Positions 56,119 through 64,000 of a stretch of DNA of 64,000 nt are shown here, piece by piece. The translations under genes and the position numbers were made by a program. How positions within the stretch are numbered: position 1 is the first letter of the stretch; each line of letters starts with the position of its first letter. The stretch comes from Streptosporangium nondiastaticum (GTDB taxonomy: Bacteria; Actinomycetota; Actinomycetes; Streptomycetales; Streptomycetaceae), in the NCBI RefSeq assembly GCF_003011965.1, contig NZ_PXWG01000006.1, forward strand, positions 1 to 64,000, written 5' to 3'. A model generated the notes under the pieces. It was not told where the DNA came from. It saw only the letters and a list, made by a program, of their open reading frames with translations, and ran no database searches.

Positions 56119-56676
56119 TCACGATCCCGTGGGTCCTCCCCCGTCCTCCCCCTCCCGCTGACTCGACGTCAAGCGGGCGAACGCCTCCAGGTTCCGGGTC
56201 GATTCCCCGCGGGCCGTCCGCCACGCGTACTCCTTGCGGATGGCGCTCGCGAAGCCCATTTCCAGCAGCGTGTTGAAGCTGCCGTCGGCGTTCTCCAGCA
56301 CCGTGCCGAGGAGCCGGTCGATCTCGTCCGGGGTCACCGCGGACAGCGGCAGCCGGCCGACGAGGTAGACGTCACCCAGCTGGTCGAGCGCGTAAGCCAG
56401 CCCGTACAGCCGGGTGTTGCGCTCCAGGAGCCAGCGGTGCACCCCCTCGTGGTTCTCGTCGGGGCAGCGCACGACGAAGGCGTTGACGGAGAGCGAGTGC
56501 TTCCCGACGACCAGGGAGACGGTCGTGGAGAGCTTGCGCGTGCCGGGCAGCTTCACCACGTACGTGCCGTCGGCCGGGCTCTCCCATTCGAGCCCGGCCT
56601 CGCGGAACGTCTGCTCGATGACGGATTTCGCGTCGGGTTTCGCGTCGGGTTTCGCGTCGGGTTTCGCGTCAGACAT
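56119..56676 (-). CDS. YbjN-domain protein
   Basis: A 185-residue cytoplasmic protein. Residues 20-160 show the YbjN/type III chaperone-like fold: [83 protein letters not shown]. The N-terminus is a short D-A-K-P tandem repeat encoded by 12-bp repeats (near 56630-56670). The pairing with mshA is common in Streptomyces; its start overlaps the mshA stop by 8 bp, so they are one operon. Function not established. Confidence 0.82.
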   Translation of the reverse strand: MSDAKPDAKPDAKPDAKSVIEQTFREAGLEWESPADGTYVVKLPGTRKLSTTVSLVVGKHSLSVNAFVVRCPDENHEGVHRWLLERNTRLYGLAYALDQLGDVYLVGRLPLSAVTPDEIDRLLGTVLENADGSFNTLLEMGFASAIRKEYAWRTARGESTRNLEAFARLTSSQREGEDGGGPTGS

Positions 56677-58030
56677 GCGACGAGCGTAGGCGACGCCGCC
56701 GCTCCGCCATCGCCTCGGTGTACACCTCGGCCGTGGCGGCCGCGGCCGTGCCCCAGCCGAAGCGCCGCGCGTGGCGGGCCGCGGCCTCGCCCATCCGCCC
56801 GGCCAGGCCCGGCTCGTCGGCGAAGCGGCCCAGTACGGCGGCGTAGTCGGCGGGGTCGTGGCCGTCGACGAGGAAGCCGCTCTCGCCGTCCCGCACGGCC
56901 ACCGGCAGGCCGCCGACGGACGCCGCGAGGACGGGCGTGCCGCAGGCCTGGGCCTCGGCGGCGACCAGGCCGAACGACTCGCTGTGAGACGGCATGACCA
57001 GGACGGACGCGGCCCGGTACCAGTCGGCGAGCTGTTCCTGGCCGACGGGCGGGCGGAAGCGGACGACGTCGGCGATGCCCAGCCGGGCGGCGAGCTTCTG
57101 CAGCCCCTCGGGCTTGGCCATGCCGCTGCCGCTGGGGCCGCCGACCACCGGCACCACGATGCGCGAGCGCAGCGCCGGCTGCCGGTCGAGGAGCTCGGCG
57201 ACCGCCCTCAGCAGCACGTCGGGGGCCTTGAGGGGCTGGATGCGGCCGGCGAAGAGCGGGACGAGGGCGTCGGCGGGCAGGCCGAGCCGCTCGCGGGCCG
57301 CCGCCCGCCCCTCGGCGGGGCGGAAGCGGTCGAGGTTGACGCCCGGGTGGACGACGGCGACCTTCCCGGGGTCGGCGTCGTAGTGGTGGACGAGTTCCTG
57401 CGCCTCGCCCTCGGTGTTGGCGATGAGCCGGTCCGCGGCGCGCACGATCTGGGTCTCGCCGATGACGCGCGTGTCGGGCTCGGGCGTGTCGCCCGCGGCC
57501 AGGGCGGCGTTCTTGACCTTGGCCATGGTGTGCATGGCGTGGACGAGGGGGACGCCCCAGCGCTCGGCGGCGAGCCAGCCGACGTGGCCGGAGAGCCAGT
57601 AGTGGGAGTGGACGAGGTCGTAGTGGCCGGGCCGGTGGCCGGCCCACGCCTGCATCACGCCGTGCGTGAAAGCGCACAGCTGCGCGGGCAGCTCCTCCTT
57701 GGCCAGCCCCTCGTACGGGCCCGCGTCGATGTGCCGGACGAGGACGCCGGGCGCCAGCTCGACGGCGGGCGGGAGGGCGCCGGTGGTGGCGCGCGTGAAG
57801 ATCTCGACCTCGATGTTGATCGCGGCGAGCCGCTTGGCCAGCTCCACGATGTACACGTTCATCCCGCCGGCGTCGCCGGTGCCGGGCTGGTGGAGCGGCG
57901 AGGTGTGAACGCTGAGCATCGCGATGCGGCGGGGCTTGCGGGAGGCGCCGAGGCGCCGCAGCGGGGTGCCCGCGAGGTTGCCGAGCGCGCGGCCGCGGCG
58001 GGCGCCGAGCCTGGATGCGTACTGGCTCAC
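56669..58030 (-). CDS. mshA: D-inositol-3-phosphate glycosyltransferase MshA
   Basis: The 453-residue GT4 glycosyltransferase makes the first step of mycothiol synthesis, joining UDP-GlcNAc and inositol-3-phosphate. The N-terminal domain has [22 protein letters not shown], diagnostic for MshA, and [14 protein letters not shown]. The C-terminal domain has [28 protein letters not shown] and the nucleotide-sugar motif [28 protein letters not shown]. Actinobacterial marker gene. Upstream 58031-58235 contains a TGTGTGTGCGGGGCGTGTGTG-like GT-rich stretch and probably the promoter. Confidence 0.95.
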   Translation of the reverse strand: MSQYASRLGARRGRALGNLAGTPLRRLGASRKPRRIAMLSVHTSPLHQPGTGDAGGMNVYIVELAKRLAAINIEVEIFTRATTGALPPAVELAPGVLVRHIDAGPYEGLAKEELPAQLCAFTHGVMQAWAGHRPGHYDLVHSHYWLSGHVGWLAAERWGVPLVHAMHTMAKVKNAALAAGDTPEPDTRVIGETQIVRAADRLIANTEGEAQELVHHYDADPGKVAVVHPGVNLDRFRPAEGRAAARERLGLPADALVPLFAGRIQPLKAPDVLLRAVAELLDRQPALRSRIVVPVVGGPSGSGMAKPEGLQKLAARLGIADVVRFRPPVGQEQLADWYRAASVLVMPSHSESFGLVAAEAQACGTPVLAASVGGLPVAVRDGESGFLVDGHDPADYAAVLGRFADEPGLAGRMGEAAARHARRFGWGTAAAATAEVYTEAMAERRRRLRSSHV

Positions 58031-58235
58031 CGTGCGTGTCCTCCGTCAGCGTGAGGGGTGTGTGTGCGGGGCGTGTGTGCGGTGTGTCACCTTGTCAACG
58101 GTGCAACGCCGCCGGACGGAGTCGCATTTCCGCTTTGCCAAAGAGTGACCCAGCCCTCGTCGGAGTGCCCCGGCCCTCGCCCTGCCCGCCCCCGCGCGGC
58201 ACCGGCAGCGCTGAGCAGCGCTTACGCTCGAAGGC

Positions 58236-59045
58236 ATGGCCGTACGCACCCCTTCTCAGCCCAGCCGCCCCGTCGGTGCGGTGACCCGGGGTACGACCAA
58301 CCCGAACCGGCTGCGCCGCATGGACCGCTGGATGGCCGACGCCCACGGGCCCGCGCTGCGCCGCAGCACCGACCCGGTCGCCGTCGACCTCGGCTACGGC
58401 GCCGCGCCGTGGACCGCGGTCGAGCTGCTCGGACGGCTGCGCACGGTGCGGGCGGACGCGTCGGTCGTCGGCATAGAGATAGAGCCCGCGCGCGTCGCGG
58501 GCGCGCAGCCGTACGCGCGGGACGGCCTGTCCTTCCGGCACGGCGGCTTCGAGGTACCGCTCGACGGCGGGCGGCGGCCCGCGCTGATACGGGCGGCGAA
58601 CGTGCTGCGCCAGTACGACGAGGACGACGTCACCGCCGTCTGGGACCGGCTGCGGGCGCGGCTCGCGCCGGACGGGCTGCTCGTGGAAGGCACGTGCGAC
58701 GAGATAGGGCGGCGGCACGTGTGGGTCGCGATCGGCCCCGAGGGCCCGCGCACGGTCACCTTCGCGACCCGGCTCGGCTCCCTGCACACCCCGTCCGACC
58801 TGGCCGAGCGCCTTCCGAAGGCGCTCATCCACCGCAACGTCCCCGGCGAGCCGGTGCACGCGTTCCTGCGCGACTTCGACCGGGCGTGGGCGGCCGCCGC
58901 GCCGTACGCCGCGCTGAGCTCCCGGCAGCGGTGGATCCGCACGGTGTCCGCGCTGCGGGCGGACTGGCCGGTGGTGGACGGGCCGCGGCGGTGGCGTCAG
59001 GGCGAGGTCACGGTGACGTGGGAGTCCCTCGCGCCGCGCGGGTAG
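58236..59045 (+). CDS. Class I SAM-dependent methyltransferase-like protein
   Basis: A 269-residue protein of Rossmann-type. Motif I appears as VAVDLGYGAAPWTAVELLGRL, motif II as VVGIEIEPARV, and a region like motif III and IV at RAANVLRQYDEDDVTAVWDRL and LVEGTCDEIGRRHVW. Similar single-gene methyltransferase-like proteins are conserved next to mshA in Streptomyces. Substrate unknown. ATG 58236. Its 3' end overlaps the convergent NUDIX gene by 38 bp. Confidence 0.82.
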   Translation: MAVRTPSQPSRPVGAVTRGTTNPNRLRRMDRWMADAHGPALRRSTDPVAVDLGYGAAPWTAVELLGRLRTVRADASVVGIEIEPARVAGAQPYARDGLSFRHGGFEVPLDGGRRPALIRAANVLRQYDEDDVTAVWDRLRARLAPDGLLVEGTCDEIGRRHVWVAIGPEGPRTVTFATRLGSLHTPSDLAERLPKALIHRNVPGEPVHAFLRDFDRAWAAAAPYAALSSRQRWIRTVSALRADWPVVDGPRRWRQGEVTVTWESLAPRG

Positions 59046-59439
59046 CAAGGAACGTGTCCAGCAGTTCCTTGTCGCGCTCCTCCGTCAGCCGTTCCCTCGC
59101 CTCCTCCGGCGGCAGCCACGCCATGCGGTCGACCTCCTTGCTCGGCACGAACGCGCCGCCCGTGGCCCGCGCCGCCCAGTAGCGCACTTCCTTCGGCCGG
59201 CCCGCCGCCACGTAGAACGCGGTGGGGAGCGCCGCGCCCGGCTCGCACTCCATGCCCGTCTCCTCGCGGACCTCGCGCAGGGCGCCGCCCAGCGCGCCCT
59301 CGCCGCGCTTGAGCTTGCCCTTCGGATGGGACCAATCATCATATTTCGGTCGATGAACCAGGGCGATCTCCAGGTCACCGCCGCGCCCCGGCCGCCACAG
59401 CACGCAGCCCGCCGCGTACAGCGGCCCCTCCGCCGTCAT
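59008..59439 (-). CDS. NUDIX hydrolase (MutT-like)
   Basis: A 143-residue NUDIX enzyme with an intact box: GKLKRGEGALGGALREVREETGM (G-x5-E-x7-R-E-V-x-E-E-x-G). YDDWSHPKGK upstream of the box is characteristic of diadenosine polyphosphate/8-oxo-type hydrolases in actinobacteria. It overlaps the CHAD gene by 4 bp (ATGA), forming part of the ppk-CHAD-NUDIX operon that manages polyphosphate and nucleotides. Confidence 0.9.
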   Translation of the reverse strand: MTAEGPLYAAGCVLWRPGRGGDLEIALVHRPKYDDWSHPKGKLKRGEGALGGALREVREETGMECEPGAALPTAFYVAAGRPKEVRYWAARATGGAFVPSKEVDRMAWLPPEEARERLTEERDKELLDTFLATRAARGTPTSP

Positions 59440-60758
59440 GACGGCGCCGCCACCGTGACCCGCTGCCAGATCCGGCCGAAGGCGAAGCGCGCCGCCTCCA
59501 CCTCGTGCCGCTGGTCGGCATGGAGGATGCCGAGGGCGTAGGCGGTGGCCGGGGCGATGCGGGGGGTGCGGGCGGCCGCGGCGGCGGCCGCGGCGGCCTC
59601 GGCGGCCTCGCGGTGCCGGTCGAGGGCCTGGCCGGCGCCGAGCAGGCGTACGGACAGGGAGGGCTCGGCTTCGGTCTGCAGATGCTCGTCGAGCACTTCC
59701 TGGGCGTACCGCCGCAGCCGTACGAGCCGCCGGACCTGGTGCCAGGGCGCGTCCTGCCGCCCCTCGGCGGGCGGCCCGTCGGGGCTCGGGGCGGCGGCCA
59801 GGCCGTGGGCGAGGGCCTCGGCGTTGTACGGGTGGCCCGCGACGGACAGCGGGAGCGCGTCGACGGCCTCGGCCAGCCGCCGCTGGGTCTGCTCGGCGAG
59901 CCGGGGCAGGGCCTCGCGGGCGGGAAGGCCGCGCGCGCCGGGGTCGAGGGGCACCTCGGAGGCGAGCAGGGCCGCGGCGTCGGCGACGGCGTGGAAGCGC
60001 GAGGTGCCGAGCGCCTGCAGGGCCGCGGAGTGGGCGCGCGTCCGGGCGAGCGTGAGCTGCCGCTCCAGCAGGGCGCCGGCCCGGGCGGCCCCGACCGTCA
60101 GGCCGCTGCCCGCTCCCCCGCCGCCCTCCGCCCCGGACAGCCGGTGCAGCGCCCCCCGCAGCCGGGCGAGCCGCGCCGCGTAGGCGTGCTCCCGGCCCAG
60201 CAGCTCCGACAGCCACACCAGCTCCGTGCGGATCTGGTCGGTCCAGTCGGTGTCCGTCAGCGGGCGGTAGACGTAGAGGGCGCCGGCGATGCGCCGGGCG
60301 GAGCGGCGCAGCAGCCGGGCCGCCTCGCCCGCCTCGTCGGCGTCGGAGCCGCTCTCGCCGTGCAGGCGCAGGCTGCGCAGGAACTCCACCGCCTGGCCGT
60401 GCAGGTAGCCGGCCAGGATGTCGCCGGCGGTCGCCGTGTCGGCGGAGCCCGCGGAACCGGCGGGACCGGTGGAACCAGCGGTACCGCCGGTGCCGGCCGG
60501 ACCGGCGGCGGTGCGCACGGCCGGGTACTTCGTCGTCATCGTGTCCTGCCCCCCGGCGGCGGTGTCCGTGAGCGCGGCAAGCGCGCCGATGTCCGTGCTC
60601 GTGCTGCTCGTACCCGTGCTCGTACTGCCCGTGCACGTACTGCTCGTCCTCGTGCTGCTCGTCCTCGTACCCGCGCCCGCGCCCGTGTCCGGACTCGTAT
60701 CCGAATCCGTGTCCGTATCCGTGTCCGCGGGCGCCGGGTCATGGGGTCGCTGAGCCAC
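59436..60758 (-). CDS. CHAD-domain protein (polyphosphate-binding)
   Basis: A 440-residue protein. Residues 1 to about 110 are low-complexity Thr/Ser/Asp/Gly; residues about 110-420 form the all-helical CHAD domain with conserved basic/His positions ([57 protein letters not shown]). CHAD domains bind inorganic polyphosphate. Start overlaps the ppk stop by 20 bp. It may tether polyphosphate or regulate PPK. The Ser/Thr-rich N-terminal tract is unusual and may be variable. Confidence 0.88.
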   Translation of the reverse strand: MAQRPHDPAPADTDTDTDSDTSPDTGAGAGTRTSSTRTSSTCTGSTSTGTSSTSTDIGALAALTDTAAGGQDTMTTKYPAVRTAAGPAGTGGTAGSTGPAGSAGSADTATAGDILAGYLHGQAVEFLRSLRLHGESGSDADEAGEAARLLRRSARRIAGALYVYRPLTDTDWTDQIRTELVWLSELLGREHAYAARLARLRGALHRLSGAEGGGGAGSGLTVGAARAGALLERQLTLARTRAHSAALQALGTSRFHAVADAAALLASEVPLDPGARGLPAREALPRLAEQTQRRLAEAVDALPLSVAGHPYNAEALAHGLAAAPSPDGPPAEGRQDAPWHQVRRLVRLRRYAQEVLDEHLQTEAEPSLSVRLLGAGQALDRHREAAEAAAAAAAAARTPRIAPATAYALGILHADQRHEVEAARFAFGRIWQRVTVAAPS

Positions 60759-63183
60759 GCCGCCGCCTCCGGGCGTCTATGAGCATCTCCTGGACGTTCC
60801 GCAGCGGCTGCCCGTCGCCGTCCGTCGCGTGCCGCGTCCAGCCGCCGTCGGGGCCGAGGTGCCAGGAGGCGGTGGTGTCGGACATGCCGGCCTCCAGGAG
60901 GCGGCTGAGCGAGGCCCGGTGCGCGGGGTCGGTGACGCGGACGAGCGTCTCGATGCGCCGGTCGAGGTTGCGGTGCATCATGTCGGCGCTGCCGAGCCAC
61001 ACCTCGGGCTCGCCGCCGTTGCCGAAGGCGAAGACCCGCGAGTGCTCCAGGAAGCGGCCGAGGACGCTGCGGACGCGGATGTTCTCCGAGAGGCCGGGCA
61101 CGCCGGGCCGCAGGGCGCAGATGCCGCGCACCCACACGTCGACGGGCACGCCCGCGCGGGCGGCCCGGTAGAGGGCGTCGATGATCGTCTCGTCGACCAT
61201 CGAGTTGACCTTGATGCGGATGGAGGCGGGCCGCCCGGCGTCGTGGTGCGCGACCTCCTTGGCGATCCGGGCGACGAGCCCGTCCCGCAGCGATCTGGGG
61301 GCGACGAGCAGCCGCCGGTAGGTCTCGCGGCGCGAGTAGCCGGACAGCCGGTTGAAGAGGTCGGAGAGGTCGGCGCCGACCTGCGGGTCGGCGGTGAGCA
61401 GGCCGAGGTCCTCGTACAGCCGGGCGGTCTTGGGGTGGTAGTTGCCGGTGCCGACGTGCGAGTAGCGGCGCAGGGTGTCGCCCTCCTGCCGCACGACCAG
61501 GGACAGCTTGCAGTGCGTCTTCAGGCCCACCAGCCCGTAGACGACGTGGCAGCCCGCCTCCTCCAGCTTGCGCGCCCACTTGATGTTGGCCTGCTCGTCG
61601 AAGCGCGCCTTGATCTCGACGAGGACGAGCACCTGCTTGCCCGACTCGGCCGCGTCTATCAGGGCGTCGACGATGGGCGAGTCGCCCGAGGTGCGGTAGA
61701 GCGTCTGCTTGATGGCGAGGACGTCCGGGTCGGCGGCGGCCTGCTCCAGGAACGCCTGCACGGAGGTGGAGAACGAGTCGTACGGGTGGTGCAGGAGCAC
61801 GTCGCGCTCGCGCAGGGCCGCGAAGATGTCGGGCGCGGAGGCCGACTCGACCTCGGCGAGGTCGCGGTGGGTGCCGGCGACGAACTTGGGGTACTTGAGC
61901 TCGGGCCGGTCCAGGGCGGCGATGCGGAAGAGCGCCGTGAGGTCGAGCGGGCCGGGCAGCGGGTAGACCTCGGCGTCGGAGATCTTCAGCTCGCGGACGA
62001 GGAGGTCGAGCACGTACGGGTCGATGGTCTCCTCGACCTCCAGCCGCACGGGCGGGCCGAAGCGGCGCCGCATGAGCTCCTTCTCCAGTGCCTGCAGCAG
62101 GTTCTCGGCGTCGTCCTCCTCGACCTCCAGGTCCTCGTTGCGCGTCACGCGGAACATGTGGTGCGCGAGCACCTCCATGCCGGGGAAGAGCTCCTCCAGG
62201 TGCGCGGCGATCACGTCCTCCAGGGGGACGTAGCGCTGCGGGGACGCCTCCAGGAAGCGGGAGAGGATCGGCGGCACCTTCACCCGGGCGAAGTGGTCGT
62301 GCCCGCTGACCGGGTTGCGGACGACCACGGCCAGGTTGAGGGACAGCCCCGAGATGTACGGGAAGGGGTGCGCGGGGTCGACGGCCAGCGGCGTCAGCAC
62401 GGGGAAGATCTGCTGCCGGAAGAGGGTGAAGAGGCGGCCCTGCTCCTTGTCGGTCAGCTCGTTCCAGCGGATGAGGTGGATGCCCTCCTCGGCGAGCGCG
62501 GGGGCGACGTCCTGCTGGTAGCAGGCGGCGTGCCGGGCCATGAGCTCGCGGGAGCGGGTCCAGATCAGCTCCAGCACCTCGCGGGGCTGCAGCCCGGACG
62601 CGGAGCGGGTGGCCACGCCGGTGGCGATGCGGCGCTTGAGTCCGGCGACGCGCACCATGAAGAACTCGTCCAGGTTGCTCGCGAAGATCGCGAGGAAGTT
62701 GGCGCGTTCGAGGAGGGGCGTGGCCGGATCCTCCGCCAGCTCCAGGACCCGCTCGTTGAACGCCAGCCAGCTGCGCTCGCGGTCCAGGAAGCGGCCCTGC
62801 GGGAGGGGCCCGTCGGCCTGGGCGTCGTCGTCGCCGTCTCCCCGGCCGGGCTCGCGGGCCGTGCGGGAGCCGTAGCCGTCGTGCCCGTAACCGTCGTGGC
62901 CGTAGCCGTCGTCGTCGTACACGTCGTGGCCGTACGGGTACGGACCGAGGTCGGCGTCCAGGTCGGGCTCCAGGCCCGGGGAGGCGGCGGGGCCCGCGAC
63001 GGCGTAGGGCCGGTGCGCGGCGATGGAGCCGACGGAAGGCTGCGGGTTGCCGTAGGCCTCGGCGAGGCGCTCGCCGGAGTCGGTGCGGCCGTTGCGGCCG
63101 TTGCGGGCGCGGCGGCCGGTGACGTCGTCGCTGCGGTCGCCGTGCTGCTGGTCATGGGCCTGTGCGCGGGACGACTGGGTCAT
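60739..63183 (-). CDS. ppk: Polyphosphate kinase 1
   Basis: An 814-residue kinase that makes inorganic polyphosphate from ATP (and the reverse). Residues 1 to about 125 are a non-conserved acidic/Gly/Tyr-rich extension ([13 protein letters not shown]). The conserved core begins [21 protein letters not shown] (N domain), continues with [17 protein letters not shown] (H domain), and contains the phosphorylated His region ([17 protein letters not shown]) and [14 protein letters not shown] 63181-63183. An in-frame ATG 39 codons upstream would add only a Pro-rich extension. Known target of PhoP control in Streptomyces. Confidence 0.95.
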   Translation of the reverse strand: MTQSSRAQAHDQQHGDRSDDVTGRRARNGRNGRTDSGERLAEAYGNPQPSVGSIAAHRPYAVAGPAASPGLEPDLDADLGPYPYGHDVYDDDGYGHDGYGHDGYGSRTAREPGRGDGDDDAQADGPLPQGRFLDRERSWLAFNERVLELAEDPATPLLERANFLAIFASNLDEFFMVRVAGLKRRIATGVATRSASGLQPREVLELIWTRSRELMARHAACYQQDVAPALAEEGIHLIRWNELTDKEQGRLFTLFRQQIFPVLTPLAVDPAHPFPYISGLSLNLAVVVRNPVSGHDHFARVKVPPILSRFLEASPQRYVPLEDVIAAHLEELFPGMEVLAHHMFRVTRNEDLEVEEDDAENLLQALEKELMRRRFGPPVRLEVEETIDPYVLDLLVRELKISDAEVYPLPGPLDLTALFRIAALDRPELKYPKFVAGTHRDLAEVESASAPDIFAALRERDVLLHHPYDSFSTSVQAFLEQAAADPDVLAIKQTLYRTSGDSPIVDALIDAAESGKQVLVLVEIKARFDEQANIKWARKLEEAGCHVVYGLVGLKTHCKLSLVVRQEGDTLRRYSHVGTGNYHPKTARLYEDLGLLTADPQVGADLSDLFNRLSGYSRRETYRRLLVAPRSLRDGLVARIAKEVAHHDAGRPASIRIKVNSMVDETIIDALYRAARAGVPVDVWVRGICALRPGVPGLSENIRVRSVLGRFLEHSRVFAFGNGGEPEVWLGSADMMHRNLDRRIETLVRVTDPAHRASLSRLLEAGMSDTTASWHLGPDGGWTRHATDGDGQPLRNVQEMLIDARRRRRGSATP

Positions 63184-63490
63184 GTTCCCATGGTGCCGCG
63201 CCGGGGGCGGGCCGGGCGCGTCGACGGCGGGCGCGTCGGGGGCGGCGCGGAGCCTTCGAGCGGGTGCGGGTGGCACGGCGGGTGGCACAGCGGGCTGCAT
63301 TCCGCAAGGCTCGCAACCGCGGTTGAATCATGGGTAACGTCCACATGGCGTGTGGGCGTCCTGTGCGGCGGATCGCGGGGGCATTGCGGGGGCATCGCGG
63401 GGGCATCGCGGGGCTCCACCACCGGCGCCGGAGCGTCAGGGGCGGAGCCGCCACGTCAGGGCCCCGCGTCAAAGGCCCAGGGGCCCCGCG
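63184..63490. other. Intergenic region between ppk and the ABC-permease-like gene
   Basis: About 300 bp without a gene. It holds a three-fold GCGGGGGCAT tandem repeat (about 63379-63408) and a pair of CGTCAGGGGC-(G/A)-GAGCCGCC direct repeats (about 63437 and 63489). The minus-strand sequence at 63321-63340 has GTTACCC and ATTCAAC, weakly like PHO-box units but at 10-bp rather than 11-bp spacing. Confidence 0.4.
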
Positions 63491-64000
63491 TCAGGGGCAG
63501 AGCCGCCGCATCCGCCACAGCGCCCCCGCCGCGCACACGACCGCCGCGGCGGCCACGAGACCCGCCTGGGCCAGTTCCAGGCGCTGGAAGTGGGCGGGCG
63601 GATGGTAGTCGAGGTAGTACCCGTCGGCACCGTGCCGGGCGAGGCAGTCGGTGGGTACGGGGGCCAGGTGACAGTCCGTGTCGGGCAGGCGCGTGCCCGA
63701 CACGGTGATCGCCCCGCGCTCGTACTCCCAGGAGTCCTTGCCGGCGAACGGCCGGGTCTCCAGGTACGACATCCGGGTCGTGGTCACCGGATCCGCCAGG
63801 TACGGGCGGACGGCGGTCAGCGGCCAGTACAGCAGCACGCACGCGAAGGCCGTGACGGCCATGGCCGGCAGCGTGCGCCTGAGCAGCAGGCCGGCGAGCG
63901 CCCCGAGCGCGGCGCCGAACAGCACGTTCGTGACGGGCGCGGGGCCGAGCGCGTCGAACGCCTCGTACCAGTGCGTGCCGTCCACCAGCCGGCCGTGGTC
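63491..64000 (-). CDS. C-terminal part of a membrane protein, probably an ABC transporter permease
   Basis: The frame is open to the right edge of the window (about 170 codons seen). The visible part has a GAALGALAGLLLRRTLPAMAVTAFACVLLYWPL pair of hydrophobic helices, an external region with DCHLAPVPTDCLARHG, and a final helix (AGLVAAAAVVCAAGALW) followed by RMRRLCP. This resembles the ends of Streptomyces ABC-2-like permeases, normally next to an ATPase gene, which is outside the window. An internal GTG at 63985 should not be taken as the start. Confidence 0.6.
   Translation of the reverse strand, partial: DHGRLVDGTHWYEAFDALGPAPVTNVLFGAALGALAGLLLRRTLPAMAVTAFACVLLYWPLTAVRPYLADPVTTTRMSYLETRPFAGKDSWEYERGAITVSGTRLPDTDCHLAPVPTDCLARHGADGYYLDYHPPAHFQRLELAQAGLVAAAAVVCAAGALWRMRRLCP

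Noticed and set aside
59008..60636. A 542-residue frame joining the NUDIX gene to upstream sequence
   Set aside because: Everything before the ATG at 59437-59439 is an Arg/Gly/Pro-rich shadow of the CHAD gene; the NUDIX domain starts at that ATG, which overlaps the CHAD stop.

Overview
This window is chromosomal DNA of a Streptomyces-type actinomycete. It is very GC-rich, uses many GTG/TTG starts, and carries mshA (mycothiol biosynthesis), F420-type enzymes and the phoR-phoP/phoU locus. An intact-looking prophage of about 37.9 kb is inserted in it.

Left chromosomal flank (1-16.8 kb): a DoxX-family membrane protein (cut by the window edge), rlmB, cysS, two paralogous acyltransferase-3 membrane enzymes, an F420/PPOX oxidoreductase, ispF-ispD, a CarD-type regulator, a lipoprotein, phoP-phoR diverging from phoU across a PHO box, a 35-residue Cys-rich metallothionein-like peptide, a class F sortase next to a His/Asp-repeat surface protein, and gpmA. 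The next gene, an MFS transporter, is broken after codon 39. Its remaining part resumes at 54,721.

Prophage (about 16,837-54,722): a large serine integrase sits at attL. The two host/phage junctions share only CTT. Rejoining the host halves on TT restores the transporter frame. Rejoining the phage halves gives an imperfect inverted repeat centred on TT, as expected for attP. Next come a lysogeny switch (repressor, three 18-bp operators, divergent early genes), a YqaJ exonuclease/RecT recombination pair, replication-type genes, and a run of small genes, three of which sit behind near-identical promoter/operator/leader cassettes. The late operon runs terminase small and large subunits, HNH, portal, minor capsid, an Rmf-like protein, scaffold, capsid, connectors, tail tube, G/GT chaperones (-1 frameshift), tape measure, distal tail, tip and fibre proteins, endolysin and holins: a siphovirus layout.

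Right-end cargo (49.1-54.6 kb): a minus-strand group (membrane protein, small protein, degenerate anti-sigma-type ATPase) diverges from an XRE/DUF5753-DUF397 pair. Beyond these lies what looks like a compact RiPP locus: a Nudix-fold protein without catalytic glutamates, a radical SAM/SPASM enzyme, a 54-residue precursor-like peptide ending around GCNDDNPYR, a strong hairpin, and an APH-type kinase. GGTGCA repeats cluster in front of this operon and also occur in the divergent regulator promoter. This cargo is the best candidate for an undescribed system.

Right chromosomal flank (54.7-64 kb): the MFS remainder, a YbjN-domain protein, mshA, a SAM methyltransferase, and a polyphosphate cluster (ppk, a CHAD protein and a NUDIX hydrolase), then the end of a membrane protein that resembles an ABC permease. 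All product names come from reading motifs in the translated sequence; no database search was run.
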